From contig CAWIDG010000032.1 of the NCBI GenBank assembly GCA_963834875.1, forward strand, positions 28,701-92,700: a stretch of 64,000 nucleotides of DNA, in the 5' to 3' direction. Below, in pieces: positions 18,261 to 29,351 of the stretch (position 1 is its first letter; each line of letters opens with the position of its first letter). The notes beneath the pieces were generated by a model. The model did not search any database and had not been told where the DNA came from. It saw only the letters and a program-made list of their open reading frames with translations. This DNA is from DATAGF01 sp963834875 (GTDB lineage: Bacteria; Actinomycetota; Thermoleophilia; Miltoncostaeales; Miltoncostaeaceae). The position numbers and the translations under genes are program-made.

Positions 18261-18670
18261 CTACCGCCGAGGCCTGGGGACGGTCAGCGTCCCCTTCATG
18301 CCGGCCGACTCGTGGCCGCCGACGTCGCAGAAGTAGGTGTACTTGCCGGGCCTGACCGTCGCCGTCACCTTCGAGACGCCGCCCTGTTCACGGTCTTCCC
18401 GAACTTGGCCGTGAGGCCGTTGCCGCGAATCGAGACGTTGTGCGGGAGCTGCGAGTTGTTGGTCAGGACGAGCTGGACCCGCCCCTTCGGCGCCGTCAGT
18501 GCCTTCTTGTTGAACGCGAGTGCGGTGCCGCTCGCGGTCAGGTTGCGCTTGACCGGTGGCTTGGTCGCCGTCTGCTTGGCGGCCGTCGCCACGCCGGCGA
18601 CGCCGGCGACGCCCACCGCCGCCGTCAGCGTCAGCGCGAGGGCCCCCCTCCGCGCTCTGCGTGCCGTCAC
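18261..18670 (-). CDS. small exported cupredoxin (one frame break)
   Basis: About 136 residues. A basic start TARRARRGALAL and a hydrophobic run with GVAGVAGVATAAKQ form a signal peptide. A single type 1 copper domain follows: His in LPHNVSIRG, then C, H and M in FCDVGGHESAGMKG. A one-base loss near 18385 divides the frame between KTVN and GGVSKVTATVRPGKY. GTG 18670 follows GAGGAGGTG. It is shorter than its convergent neighbour and lacks the collagen-like linker. A redox carrier role is likely; the partner is unknown. Confidence 0.82.
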
Positions 18671-18744
18671 GTGCCCACCTCCTCGTCGGGCAGGGACGTT
18701 GCTGCCCCTCCGCTGTGCATCCTTAACGTTCTGAGGCCTCGGCG

Positions 18745-20787
<2,043 letters not shown>

Positions 20788-20848
20788 CCGGCGAGCATAG
20801 CCCCGCTCAGGGCGCCCGCGCCCGCCGCCGCTTCGCTACGCTCGGCCC

Positions 20849-21928
20849 GTGATCGACCCCTTCATCGCCGCCGCCGGGCACGCCCCCGCCCGCGGCACGG
20901 AGCGCCGCTGGCGCCAGGTGGCGCTGCTCGCGGCGTCGTCCGCGATGGGCGACTCGCCCCGCGCGGCGACCGGCCTCGCGGCGACGCTCCTGGCCCTCGA
21001 CCACCCGGCCGCAGCGGCCGTGGCGCTGTCGCGCGCCGGCGACGACGACCCCTGGGTCCGCTGGTGGGGCGTGCTCGCGGCCGGCCAGGCCGCCGACGGC
21101 CCCGGCCGGGACGAGGCGCTGGCCGCGGCGCTCGGGTCGCCGGCCGAGGGCCCCGACGGCCGCGAGGTGGCGCGGCGGCTGGAGGACCTCGCCGACGAGC
21201 TGGCCGCGCTGGAGGGCGCGGACGACCGGGGCGCGCGCTTCGCGATCCTGGGCCACCGCGCCCGGCCGCGGCGCCGGGTGCTGCTGGCCGGGCGGTCCTC
21301 GGCGGCGTTCATCATCGAGCCCGGCTGGGAGTCGGTGCGGCTGGTGCGCCTCGGTCCCTCGGAGGGGCCGGCGCTCGGCAACCGCGCCCACATGTCGTTG
21401 ACGGAGGTCATCGGGGCGATCCGGCGCGGCGACGCCGGGCCCGGCTGGGACGTCCCGGACGACCGGCCCGCCGACCTCGACCCCGAGGCCATGCTCGGCG
21501 CCCTGCGAGAGGACCCCGCCGCCCGCGACCGCCGCCTGGTGACGCTGGCGCGCGAGGTCGCCGAGGAGCGCGAGCGGTTGATGGAGGAGCGCGCGGCGCT
21601 GGCCGAGGAGCGCGCGTCGATCGCCGCCGAGCGCTCCCGCCGCCGGCGCGTCCGGCCGGTGCCGCCGCCGCCCCAGAACGGCCAGGTGCCGCTGCCGCGC
21701 AGCGCGGACGAGGCCGCCGCCCTGCTGGGCCTCGACGCGGGCGCCCCTCCGGCGGAGGTCGACCGGGCCTACCGCGACCAGGTCTCGCGCTGCCACCCCG
21801 ACCGGGTGGCCGGCCTCCACCCCGCCATCCGGCGGCAGGCCGAGGGGCTCACCGTGGCCCTGAACGCGGCGCGCGACCTCCTGCTCGGCCGCGCCCCCCG
21901 CCGCCGGGCTCAGCGCGCCAGCGGGTAG
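20849..21928 (+). CDS. J-domain protein with long N-terminal region
   Basis: 359 residues. Only the C-terminus is recognisable: a J domain (about 290-350) with AAALLGLDAGAPPAEVDRAYRDQ and the HPD motif in SRCHPDRV, which stimulates DnaK ATPase. Before it lies an Arg/Glu-rich coiled coil (about 228-265, AREVAEERERLMEERAALAEER). The first 200 residues (HEAT-like Ala-rich helices, then a small beta region around VLLAGRSSAAFIIEPGWESVRL) are unfamiliar. It may recruit DnaK to a specific client or site. GTG start at 20849. Confidence 0.8.
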   Translation: MIDPFIAAAGHAPARGTERRWRQVALLAASSAMGDSPRAATGLAATLLALDHPAAAAVALSRAGDDDPWVRWWGVLAAGQAADGPGRDEALAAALGSPAEGPDGREVARRLEDLADELAALEGADDRGARFAILGHRARPRRRVLLAGRSSAAFIIEPGWESVRLVRLGPSEGPALGNRAHMSLTEVIGAIRRGDAGPGWDVPDDRPADLDPEAMLGALREDPAARDRRLVTLAREVAEERERLMEERAALAEERASIAAERSRRRRVRPVPPPPQNGQVPLPRSADEAAALLGLDAGAPPAEVDRAYRDQVSRCHPDRVAGLHPAIRRQAEGLTVALNAARDLLLGRAPRRRAQRASG

Positions 21929-22005
21929 CGCCGCCCGCCGTAACCACGGCGGCGCCCGCCCGGGCCGGGGCCTTGCCTCGGCGGTGCCGGTGTGGGAGCC
22001 TGCCT

Positions 22006-22389
22006 ATGCAATGCCTAGGAAGAGCTACGCAGGCCGGCGAGGCCGCCCGGGCGCTCGGGATCAGCCTCGACACCCTCCGCCGCTGGGACCGCCAGGGCCG
22101 CATCCGCACCCGTCGCGACGCCGCGAACCGCCGCGTCGTGCCGGCGAGCGAGATCGAGCGGCTGCGCGGGGGCCCGCCGGGGCGGACGCTCAGCGCGCGG
22201 AACCGGCTGCGCGGCACGGTGCTCGAGATGCGCATCGAGGGGATGCTCGCCCAGGTCGAGCTCGAGGTGCGGGAGCCGAGCCGGGTCGTCGCGGTGATCA
22301 CGCGCGAGGCCGCCGAGGAGCTCGCGCTGCGCCCGGGCGCCTCGGCCACGGCGGTCGTCAAGGCGACCTCGGTGATGGTGGAGCGGTGA
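22006..22389 (+). CDS. HTH-TOBE molybdate-responsive regulator (ModE-like)
   Basis: 127 residues. Residues about 10-55 are a MerR/excisionase-type helix-turn-helix (AGEAARALGISLDTLRRWDRQGRI, RRVVPASEIERLR). Residues 62-127 are a TOBE/Mop domain (SARNRLRGTVLEMRIEGMLAQVELEV, ending AVVKATSVMVER) like that of ModE and Mop, which bind molybdate or tungstate. It overlaps modA by GTGA, so it is very likely the Mo sensor of the operon. If one extra base is present near 22035, the start moves to ATG 22011 (PRKSYAAGEAAR), which looks more like related proteins. TGCCTA occurs twice, 11 bp apart, at the start. Confidence 0.8.
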   Translation: MQCLGRATQAGEAARALGISLDTLRRWDRQGRIRTRRDAANRRVVPASEIERLRGGPPGRTLSARNRLRGTVLEMRIEGMLAQVELEVREPSRVVAVITREAAEELALRPGASATAVVKATSVMVER

Positions 22390-23139
22390 CGCGGGCGCTG
22401 CGGGCCGCCCTCGCCCTCCTCCTGCTCGCCGCGGTGCTCGTCGCGGCGGCGTGCGGCGACGACGACGCGGCGGACGCCGCCGGCGCCGGTGGGCTCACGG
22501 TCCTGGCGGCCGCCTCCCTCACGGACGTGTTCCCCCAGATCGACCCCGCCCCGAGCTACAGCTTCGCCGGCTCCGACCAGCTCGCCGCCCAGATCCGCGA
22601 GGGCGCGCCGGCCGACGTCTACGCCGCCGCCAACGAGCGCCTCCCCGACGAGCTGTTCGACGAGGGCCTGGTCGAGCAGCCCCAGGTGTTCGCCACCAAC
22701 CGCCTCGTGCTCATCGTGCCGGCGGACAACCCGGAGGACATCGACTCGGTCGACGATCTCAACGCCGAGGGAGTCACCTACGTGATGGCCGCCGAGGGCG
22801 TGCCCGTGGGCGACTACACGCGCGAGGTCCTCGCCAACCTCGGCGAGTCCGACCTCGTGGCGGGCTCCGCCAGCTTCGAGCAGGACGTCCGCGACGTCTC
22901 CAGCAAGGTCGCGCTCGGTGAGGCCGACGCGGGCTTCGTCTATGCGACCGACGCTCAGGCGGCGGGCGACGACGTCACAGGCGATCGCGATCCCGGCGGC
23001 GGCTCAGCCGCCGATCCGCTACGGCATCGCGGTGGTGACTGCGAGCGAGAACCAGGACGGCGCGGAGGCGTTCGTCGAGAGCGTGCTGGGGCCGGATGGG
23101 CGGGCGGCCCTGGAGGCGGCGGGCTTCGGCCTCCCGTGA
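22386..23139 (+). CDS. modA: molybdate ABC transporter, substrate-binding lipoprotein (one frame break)
   Basis: About 250 residues. The signal peptide ends in a lipobox, VLVAAACG, so the product is anchored outside the membrane and captures molybdate or tungstate. Typical ModA blocks: LTVLAAASLTDVF, SFAGSDQLAAQIREGAPADVYAAAN, FATNRLVLIVPADNP and SKVALGEADAGFVYATDA. The Ser in AAASL and SFAGS are the expected oxyanion contacts. One extra base near 22979 separates the last 50 residues (PPIRYGIAVV onward). GTG start overlaps the regulator's stop; TGA overlaps modB GTG. Confidence 0.92.
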
Positions 23140-23978
23140 GGCGGGCCTTCGGGCCGCTGCTCGTCGTCGCGCTGGCCCTGGCGCTCGCGTTCCTGTGCCT
23201 GCCGCTGCTCGCGATCTTCCTGCGCGCGGGCCCGGGGGAGATCCTCGACCAGCTGGGCAGCGAGGCCGCCGTCGAGGCCATGCTGGTGAGCCTCAAGACC
23301 AACCTGATTGCACAAGCAATCATCCTGGCGGTCGGGACGCCGGCGGCCTACCTGGTGGCGATGCGCCGCTTCCGGGGCCGGTCGCTCGTCCTGACGCTCA
23401 TCGAGCTCCCGCTGGTGCTGCCGCCGGCGGTCGCCGGCATCGGGCTGCTGGCCGCGTTCGGCAGCCGCGGCCTGCTGGGCGAGGAGCTCGCCGTCCTCGG
23501 CATCCGGCTGACGTTCACGCAGGTCGCGGTCGTCATGGCGATCATCTTCGTGTCGAGCCCGTTCTTCCTGCGCGCCGGCGTGTCCGCCTTCGAGGCGGTG
23601 GAGGCCGACCTCCTCGCGGCCGCCCGCACCCTCGGGGCGAGCCCCTGGCGCGTCTTCCGGCGGGTGGCCCTCCCGCTCGCGCTCGGCGGGCTCGGCGCCG
23701 GCGCCACCCTGTCGTTCGCCCGCGGGCTGGGCGAGTTCGGGGCGACGATCCTCTTCGCGGGCAGCTTCCCCGGCCGCACCCAGACGCTGCCGCTGGCGAT
23801 CTACGCCGAGGCGAACCGGCCCGGCGGGTTCACGACGGCCATCGCGATCGGCGCGCTGCTGGTCGTGGTGAGCGGCGCGATCCTGCTGTCGGCTAAGCTC
23901 GCGCCGCGGTGGACGCGCTCCATCTCGAGCTCACCGTCCCCCTCCGGGACTTCGTCCTCGGGCTTTCCCTCGACGTAG
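23136..23978 (+). CDS. modB: molybdate ABC transporter permease
   Basis: 280 residues with about 6 membrane segments. Permease of the ModB/CysT class: GSEAAVEAMLVSLKTNLIAQ, ELPLVLPPAVAGIGLLAAFG, and the EAA loop EADLLAAARTLGASPWRVFRRVALP, which docks on the ATPase. RGLGEFGATILFAGSFPGRTQTLPLAIY is the usual C-terminal block. GTG start in GTGA overlap with modA. Its Ser-rich last 20 residues run into modC by about 70 bp. A 7-bp inverted repeat in AT-rich codons lies at 23305-23322. Confidence 0.92.
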   Translation: MRRAFGPLLVVALALALAFLCLPLLAIFLRAGPGEILDQLGSEAAVEAMLVSLKTNLIAQAIILAVGTPAAYLVAMRRFRGRSLVLTLIELPLVLPPAVAGIGLLAAFGSRGLLGEELAVLGIRLTFTQVAVVMAIIFVSSPFFLRAGVSAFEAVEADLLAAARTLGASPWRVFRRVALPLALGGLGAGATLSFARGLGEFGATILFAGSFPGRTQTLPLAIYAEANRPGGFTTAIAIGALLVVVSGAILLSAKLAPRWTRSISSSPSPSGTSSSGFPST

Positions 23979-24998
23979 ACGGGGCGCCCGTCGCGCTCGT
24001 CGGGCCGTCGGGCGCGGGCAAGACCACCGTCCTGCGGGCCGTCGCCGGGCCTGGTCCGCCCGTCGGCCGGCCGGGTGGCGCTGGGCGACCGGGCGTGGTT
24101 CGACGCCGATGCGGGCGTGAACCTGCCGCCCGAGGAGCGCGCGGTGGGCTACCTGTTCCAGGACTACGCCCTCTTCCCGCACCTGTCGGTCGCCGACAAC
24201 GTCGGCTTCGGCGGGCGTCGGCGGGTGGAGGAGCTGCTGGAGCGGTTCGGCATCGCGCACCTGCGCGCGGCCCGCCCCCGCGAGCTCTCCGGGGGCGAGC
24301 GCCAGCGGGTCGCCCTGGCCCGCGCCCTCTCCCGCGACCCGAGCGTGCTGCTCCTCGACGAGCCGACGGCGGCGCTCGACGCCCAGACGCGCGCCTCGGT
24401 GCGGCGCGAGCTGGCGGCCCAGCTGCGCGAGCTCGGGCTGCCGACCCTGATCGTGTCCCACGACTTCGAGGAGGCCGCCGCCCTGGCGTCGCGGGTCGGC
24501 GTGATCGTGCGCGGGCGGATCCTCCAGCTCGCCGGCCCGCGGGAGCTCGTCGCCGCGCCGGCCGACCCCTTCGTCGCCCGCTTCACCGGTGCGAACCTCC
24601 TCGCCGGCCACGCACGCCCCGAGCCCGGCGGCCTCACGGCGGTCACGCTGGAGTCGGGGGAGGTGGTGCGCTCGACCGATGCCGCCGAGGGCCCGGTGGT
24701 GGCCGTCGTGCACCCGTGGGAGGTGTCGATCGCCCTCAGGCCGGCCGCCGACTCGGCGATGAACCACGTCGCGGGACCGATCGCCTCGATCCTGCCCCTC
24801 GGGAACCTCGCGCGGGTGACCCTGGGGCCGCTGACGGCGGAGATCACCGCGGCCTCGGCGGAGCGGCTCGCGCTGGCGGTCGGGGTGCCGGCCGTCGCCT
24901 CGTTCAAGGCGACGGCCACGCGCCTGGTGCCGCGCGCGCCGTCCCGGGACGGCGCCGGGCCTAGTGCTCCACCGCCACCATCACGTCCGACGCCTTGA
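23909..24998 (+). CDS. modC: molybdate ABC transporter ATPase with TOBE domain (one frame break)
   Basis: About 363 residues. Walker A GPSGAGKTT, Q-loop YLFQDYALFPHLS, signature LSGGERQRVALARAL, Walker B LLLDEPTAALD and the switch His in LIVSHDFEEA. C-terminal (about 290-345) is a TOBE domain (AGPIASILPLGNLARVTLGPLTAEIT), as in ModC, for molybdate sensing. One extra base near 24055 falls between LRAVAG and LVRPSAGRVALGD. GTG 23909 gives a short start (MDALHLELTV), overlapping modB. Its Pro-rich tail overlaps the convergent mop gene by 38 bp. Confidence 0.93.
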
Positions 24999-25170
24999 TG
25001 ACGGCGGAGACCTCGCTGCCCTCGGCGATGCCGAGCTGGTCCACGGCCTCGACCGTGATGGAGGCGACCAGGCGCTGCCCGCCGACGTCGATCTCGACGT
25101 TGGCGATGGCCTCGCCCCGCGTGATGCCGGTGACCCGGCCCGCCAGCTGGTTGCGCGCGCTGATCCTCAT
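24961..25170 (-). CDS. mop: molybdenum-pterin-binding protein (Mop, single TOBE domain)
   Basis: 69 residues: one TOBE domain and nothing else. MRISARNQLAGRVTGITRG, then NVEIDVGGQRLVASITVEAVDQLGI and the ending SAVIKASDVMV match molbindins that store molybdate as oligomers. Same fold as the C-terminal half of the regulator at 22006, and a likely source of it. ATG 25170 is divergent from the MocA-type gene with a 60-bp gap; the 3' end is antisense to modC. Confidence 0.93.
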   Translation of the reverse strand: MRISARNQLAGRVTGITRGEAIANVEIDVGGQRLVASITVEAVDQLGIAEGSEVSAVIKASDVMVAVEH

Positions 25171-25230
25171 GAGTCTCCAGTCGTCCGCGGTGTGCCCGGC
25201 CTCCTGGACGATATCCGCGGGGGGCGCCGC

Positions 25231-26259
25231 GTGACCGTCTGCGCGATCGTGCTGGCGGCCGGCGAGGGCCGGCGCATGGGGGGCCGGGTCAAGCAGCTCC
25301 TCCCGTTCGCCGGCCGGCCGCTGCTGGAGCACCCGGTCGAGGCGGCCGTCGCGGCCGGCCTCGACGAGGTCCGGGTCGTGCTCGGCCACGACGCCGAGGA
25401 GATCGCGGCCTCCCTGACCCTTCCCGCCGGCGTGGAGCTCGTCATCAACACCCGGTACGCCGAGGGCCAGTCGAGCTCGCTGCGGGCCGGGCTGGCCGCC
25501 GCGCCGGAGGCCTCCCGGGCCGCCGTGATCCTCCTCGGCGACCAGCCGGAGGTGCGCCCCGAGGCGATCCGTGCCGTGATCGACTGGCACTGGGTGCACG
25601 GCTCGCCGGTGGTGCGGGCGTCCTACCGCGCCCGCCCCTCCCACCCGGTGCTGCTGGCGCGATCCGCGTGGGCCGGCGTCGAGGTCCTGCGCGGCGACGT
25701 CGGGGCGCGCGAGCTGGTCGCGACCCACCTCGGCGTCGTCGACCTCGCCGAGGTCGGCGGCGACCCGCCCGAGGACGTGGACACGCCCGAGGACTACGAG
25801 CGCCTGCTCGCTCGCGGGCTCGCCCTCCGGATGACGCGGGTGCTCCCCGCTCCGCGCGAGCGGGTCTTCGACGCCTTCACGACACCGGACCTGTTCGCGG
25901 AGTGGTGGGGCCCCCGCGGCTTCACGGCCCCCAGGGTCGACCTCGATCCGCGCCCCGGCGGCCGCTACCGCATCCTCATGCAGCCGCCCGAGGGCGAGGC
26001 CTTCCACCTGACCGGGGAGTTCCGCGAGGTCGACCGCCCCGAGCGCCTCGCCTTCAGCTTCGAGTGGGAGACGCCCGACCCGGACGACCGGCCGAACCTC
26101 GTCACGCTCGAGCTCCGGGCGCTCGGGGACTCGACCGAGGTCGAGCTCGAGCAGCGCCCCTTCGCCACCGAGTCGCGGCGGGCCCTGCACCGCGACGGCT
26201 GGACCGACGCCTTCGACCGGCTGGAGGCCCTCCTGTCGGGCGGACGCGAGCCGAGCTGA
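25231..26259 (+). CDS. MocA-type Mo-cofactor nucleotidyltransferase fused to AHSA1/SRPBCC domain
   Basis: 342 residues in one unbroken frame. Residues 1-195 are a MobA/MocA nucleotidyltransferase: IVLAAGEGRRMGG with the GTP/CTP-binding loop, KQLLPFAGRPLLEH, GQSSSLRAGL, LLGDQPEVRP and the closing DVDTPEDYERLLA. In MocA this adds CMP to molybdopterin, making the cytosine dinucleotide cofactor used by CO-dehydrogenase-type enzymes. Residues 201-342 are an AHSA1/SRPBCC domain: LPAPRERVFDAFTTPDLFAEWWGPRGF. The second half could start at ATG 25831, but no stop separates the two. GTG 25231 start. Confidence 0.85.
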   Translation: MTVCAIVLAAGEGRRMGGRVKQLLPFAGRPLLEHPVEAAVAAGLDEVRVVLGHDAEEIAASLTLPAGVELVINTRYAEGQSSSLRAGLAAAPEASRAAVILLGDQPEVRPEAIRAVIDWHWVHGSPVVRASYRARPSHPVLLARSAWAGVEVLRGDVGARELVATHLGVVDLAEVGGDPPEDVDTPEDYERLLARGLALRMTRVLPAPRERVFDAFTTPDLFAEWWGPRGFTAPRVDLDPRPGGRYRILMQPPEGEAFHLTGEFREVDRPERLAFSFEWETPDPDDRPNLVTLELRALGDSTEVELEQRPFATESRRALHRDGWTDAFDRLEALLSGGREPS

Positions 26260-26285
26260 GACTCGGGCGCGCCCGTGCGCCCTTG

Positions 26286-28254
26286 CTAGTCGGCCGCCGC
26301 GGCGAGGGGCGAGGCCGGGATGCCGCGGACGTGCTCGCCGAGGAAGGCGAGCACGTCCTCCCAGAGGCGCGCGTGGCCGGCCGCCATCTCGCCGGGGCGC
26401 CCGCCGAAGGCGATGCCGTCCAGCCACGCGCCGGCGGTCGGCAGCAGCGGGGGGCGCAGGAGGTGCCCGGCGCCGGGAAGGATCACGAGCCGGTCGGGCT
26501 GCGACGGGGTCATGCCGCGGCGGCGGGCCGCGATGTCACGGGCCATGCGGGCGGAGGGCCAGAGTTGGTCGTCCTCGCCGGCGCCCAGGAGCAGCGGCAC
26601 CGCCACGCGCTCGGCGGCGATGGCGGCCCGGTCGCGCTCGCCGGCGTCCTCGAGCCCGGGGGCGTAGCTCGCGGTCAGGTGGATCAGGGCGGGCTCGTGC
26701 CGGCGCCGCTCCGCGCGCGCGAAGACGGCGTTGCGGAGGAACTGCGGCATGAGCCCCTCCTCGTGGACGGTCAGGAAGGGCAGCGGCTCGCCGGCGAGGG
26801 TCCACGAGCCGACGCCGGGGACCGCGCCGTCGCCGCCGACGGCCTGCCACGCCACGCTCGAGGGCGAGAGCAGCACCAGGGCCGACAGGGGGAGGTCGGG
26901 GAACGCGACCGCGGTGGCCAGGAGCGCCTCCGAGCCCTTCGAGATCGCCATCGCCCCGAGGCGCGCCCCGTCCACCTCGGGGCGGGCCGCCAGCGCCCGG
27001 ACGCCCGCCGCGAGGCGCTCGAGCGGGATCGCCACGACGTGGTCCTCGAGCCCCTCGACGCCGATGTAGCCCTGCACGAGCGCGGCGTACCCGTGGACCG
27101 CGAGCAGGGTCGCCAGGGACGCCTGGGAGTCGAGGCCGCCCTCCGAGCCCGGGAGCACGAGCACCCCGGGGTGGGGCCCGTCGCCGGCGGGGACGTGGAG
27201 CTCGCCCACGACCTCGCCCTCGCTCACGGCGATGCGGCGCACCCCCGGTGCGGCCCCGCGGACCGCGCTGCACTCGACGACGCCGTCGCCGGCCTCGGCC
27301 CGCACGGTCAGGGCGAAGGGCTCGGCTGCGGGCGCGAAGATGCCGACCGGCTCCTCCGACGACGGCTCCATCGACCACAGGAGCGCCGCGGCGTCGGCCG
27401 AGACCCGCCCCGCCCCGTCGGCCGTCAGGGTCAGGTCTCGAGCGCCACGGCGTGCCGAACGCGTCGGCGGCCACGGCGCCGAGGGTCACGTCCGCGCCGG
27501 GCGGCGCGCCCTCCAGGCTGACGTCGAGCGACGCGTCGAGCGGCGCCGCGGCCGGGGACAGCGCGAGCCGCAGGGCGCCGTGGCGCGCCTCGCCCACCGG
27601 CGCCGCGGGCGGCGCGGGCGTGCGCGGTGCCCGCTCGGCCGGGGCGAGCTGCCGGTCGATGCTCCCCACGAGCCAGTCGGGGAACTTCGCCGTGACGATC
27701 CCGGCGAGCGCGAGCACCGAGAACGGGATCACCCAGTAGCAGACGATCGACAGGGTGCTGGCGCCGTCGCGGATGGTGGCCTCCCCCTGCACGACCGGGG
27801 GGATGAACGAGACGAGGGTCATGACCGCGAAGGCGCCGATCCACACCCACGTCAGCAGCCGGTTGACGTAGTCGAAGCCGGCCGTCGCCTGCACCTCCGG
27901 CGGCACCGACTCCCGGGCGTACTCGAGCGTGAAGGGCCGCCCGACCGCGACCGTCGCGAGGGCGAGGACGAGGATGCCGAGGTTCGACAGCGGCTGGATC
28001 CAGCGCTCGAGGAAGCTCTCCTCGCCGACCAGCGACACGATCAGCAGCGCGACGAAGATCGCGATCGCCCCCGCCTCGAAGAGCTTGAACGAGCGCGTGC
28101 GGGCGTAGGTGGCCGCGTTGACCGCCACGGCGACGCCGAGGGTCACCAGGATCGACGTCGTGAACGAGACGTTCCCGACCAGGATCCAGTAGACGATCCA
28201 TGGCAGGAAGCCGATCATGGAGACCAGCGCCGGGGGGAGCCGGTGCGAGCTCAC
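26286..28254 (-). CDS. six-helix membrane protein with BAAT-type thioesterase domain (one frame break)
   Basis: About 655 residues. The first 205 residues hold six membrane helices (for example GFLPWIVYWILVG, GILVLALATVAVG, VCYWVIPFSVLALAG). Next comes a beta-sandwich like the N-domain of acyl-CoA thioesterase/BAAT proteins, then an alpha/beta-hydrolase domain of the BAAT-C class. The nucleophile is the Ser of AISKGSE, the acid lies in GAGEDDQLWPS and the His in PGAGHLLRP. One extra base near 27438 divides the gene between TPWRS and LTLTADGAG. The GTG start overlaps the coxE stop (GTGA), so it is translated with coxD-coxE. The substrate is unknown; I do not recognise this fusion. Confidence 0.7.
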
Positions 28255-29351
28255 AGCCGGGCGATCACGTCGGCGACCTCCTCCAGGCTCTGGAGGTTGT
28301 GGCCGGGGCGGAAGACGTCAACGTGGGGCAGGGCGGTCGCCATGCCGCGGGCGAGGGGCTCGTAGGCGTCGTGGCCCTTGAGCGGGTTGAGCCAGACGAC
28401 GCGGTGGGCGAGGCGCGAGAGGCGCGCCATCTGCTCGCCCAGCAGCTCGGGGTCGCCCACGTCGAGGCCGTCGGACAGGATCACGCAGGTCGCCCCGCGC
28501 ACCGCCCGGGTGCGGCCGTGCTCGTCGATCAGGCGCTTCAGCGACGCGCCGATGCGGGTCCCGCCGTCCCAATCGGCCACCTCGGCGCCGGCGGCGGCGA
28601 TCGCGACGTCGGCGTCGGCGACCGACAGGGCCCGCGTCATCCGCGTGAGGCGCGTGCCGAAGGCGAAGGCCTCCCAGTCGCCGGGGCCCGCGCGCAGCGA
28701 CGCGTGGGCGAAGAGCGCGAGCGAGCGCGAGTACGTGGACATGGAGCCGGAGACGTCGAGCACGAGCAGCAGCCGCCGCCGCTGGACGCGCCGGCGCCGC
28801 CATGCCCGCTCGATCGGCTCGCCTCCCGTGCGCATCGCCCGGCGCAGGGTGCGGCGCAGGTCCGGGTCGCCCGACCGGGCCGGCCGGCGGCGGCGCGTGC
28901 GCCGCTCGGGGGCCCGCACCCGCAGGCGGGCCATCAGGCGCGCGATCTGGGCCAGCTCGGCATCGGTGCAGCCCGCGAAGTCCTTTCGGCGCAGCGTCTC
29001 GACCGGGCTGGCGAGCGCGGTGTCCGCCGAGCCGTCCACCGCGGCGGCCGCGCCCAGGTCGGCCGGCACGGTGACGCGCTGGCGCCGGTCGGGGACCGGC
29101 TGCGGTCCCGGCGGCGGCCGGTCGGGCAGCCCGAACACGGACGCGAAGGCGCGGTGGAACGCGTCCAGGTCCTCGCGGCGCGAGATCAGGGTCGCCCGGG
29201 CGGCCCAGTAGAGGTCGTCGGGGCCCACCGCCGCGGCGGCGCCCGCCAGGCTCAGGAGGCGCCCGGTCCCGACCGGCACCCCGGCGGCGCGGAGCGCCTC
29301 GGCCAGGTCGCGGATGCGGCCGAGCGGCTCCCTTTCGGCGGCGGAGCCCAT
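28251..29351 (-). CDS. coxE: VWA-domain protein, CoxE family
   Basis: 366 residues. The N-terminus (LAEALRAAGVPVGTGRLLSLAGA) and long Arg-rich middle are typical of CoxE. The C-terminal von Willebrand A domain has the MIDAS motif DVSGSMSTYSRSLALF, then DWDGGTRIGASL and ILSDGLDVGDPELL, and a WLNPLKG segment common in CoxE. With the MoxR-type ATPase CoxD it forms a chaperone that matures the active site of Mo-containing CO dehydrogenase. ATG 29351 overlaps the coxD stop by one base. No frame break. Confidence 0.9.
   Translation of the reverse strand: MGSAAEREPLGRIRDLAEALRAAGVPVGTGRLLSLAGAAAAVGPDDLYWAARATLISRREDLDAFHRAFASVFGLPDRPPPGPQPVPDRRQRVTVPADLGAAAAVDGSADTALASPVETLRRKDFAGCTDAELAQIARLMARLRVRAPERRTRRRRPARSGDPDLRRTLRRAMRTGGEPIERAWRRRRVQRRRLLLVLDVSGSMSTYSRSLALFAHASLRAGPGDWEAFAFGTRLTRMTRALSVADADVAIAAAGAEVADWDGGTRIGASLKRLIDEHGRTRAVRGATCVILSDGLDVGDPELLGEQMARLSRLAHRVVWLNPLKGHDAYEPLARGMATALPHVDVFRPGHNLQSLEEVADVIARL

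Noticed and set aside
24961..25170. Mop gene as mere antisense of modC end
   Set aside because: Rejected as a shadow explanation: most of the gene is outside modC and it is a complete TOBE domain, so it is kept as a gene.
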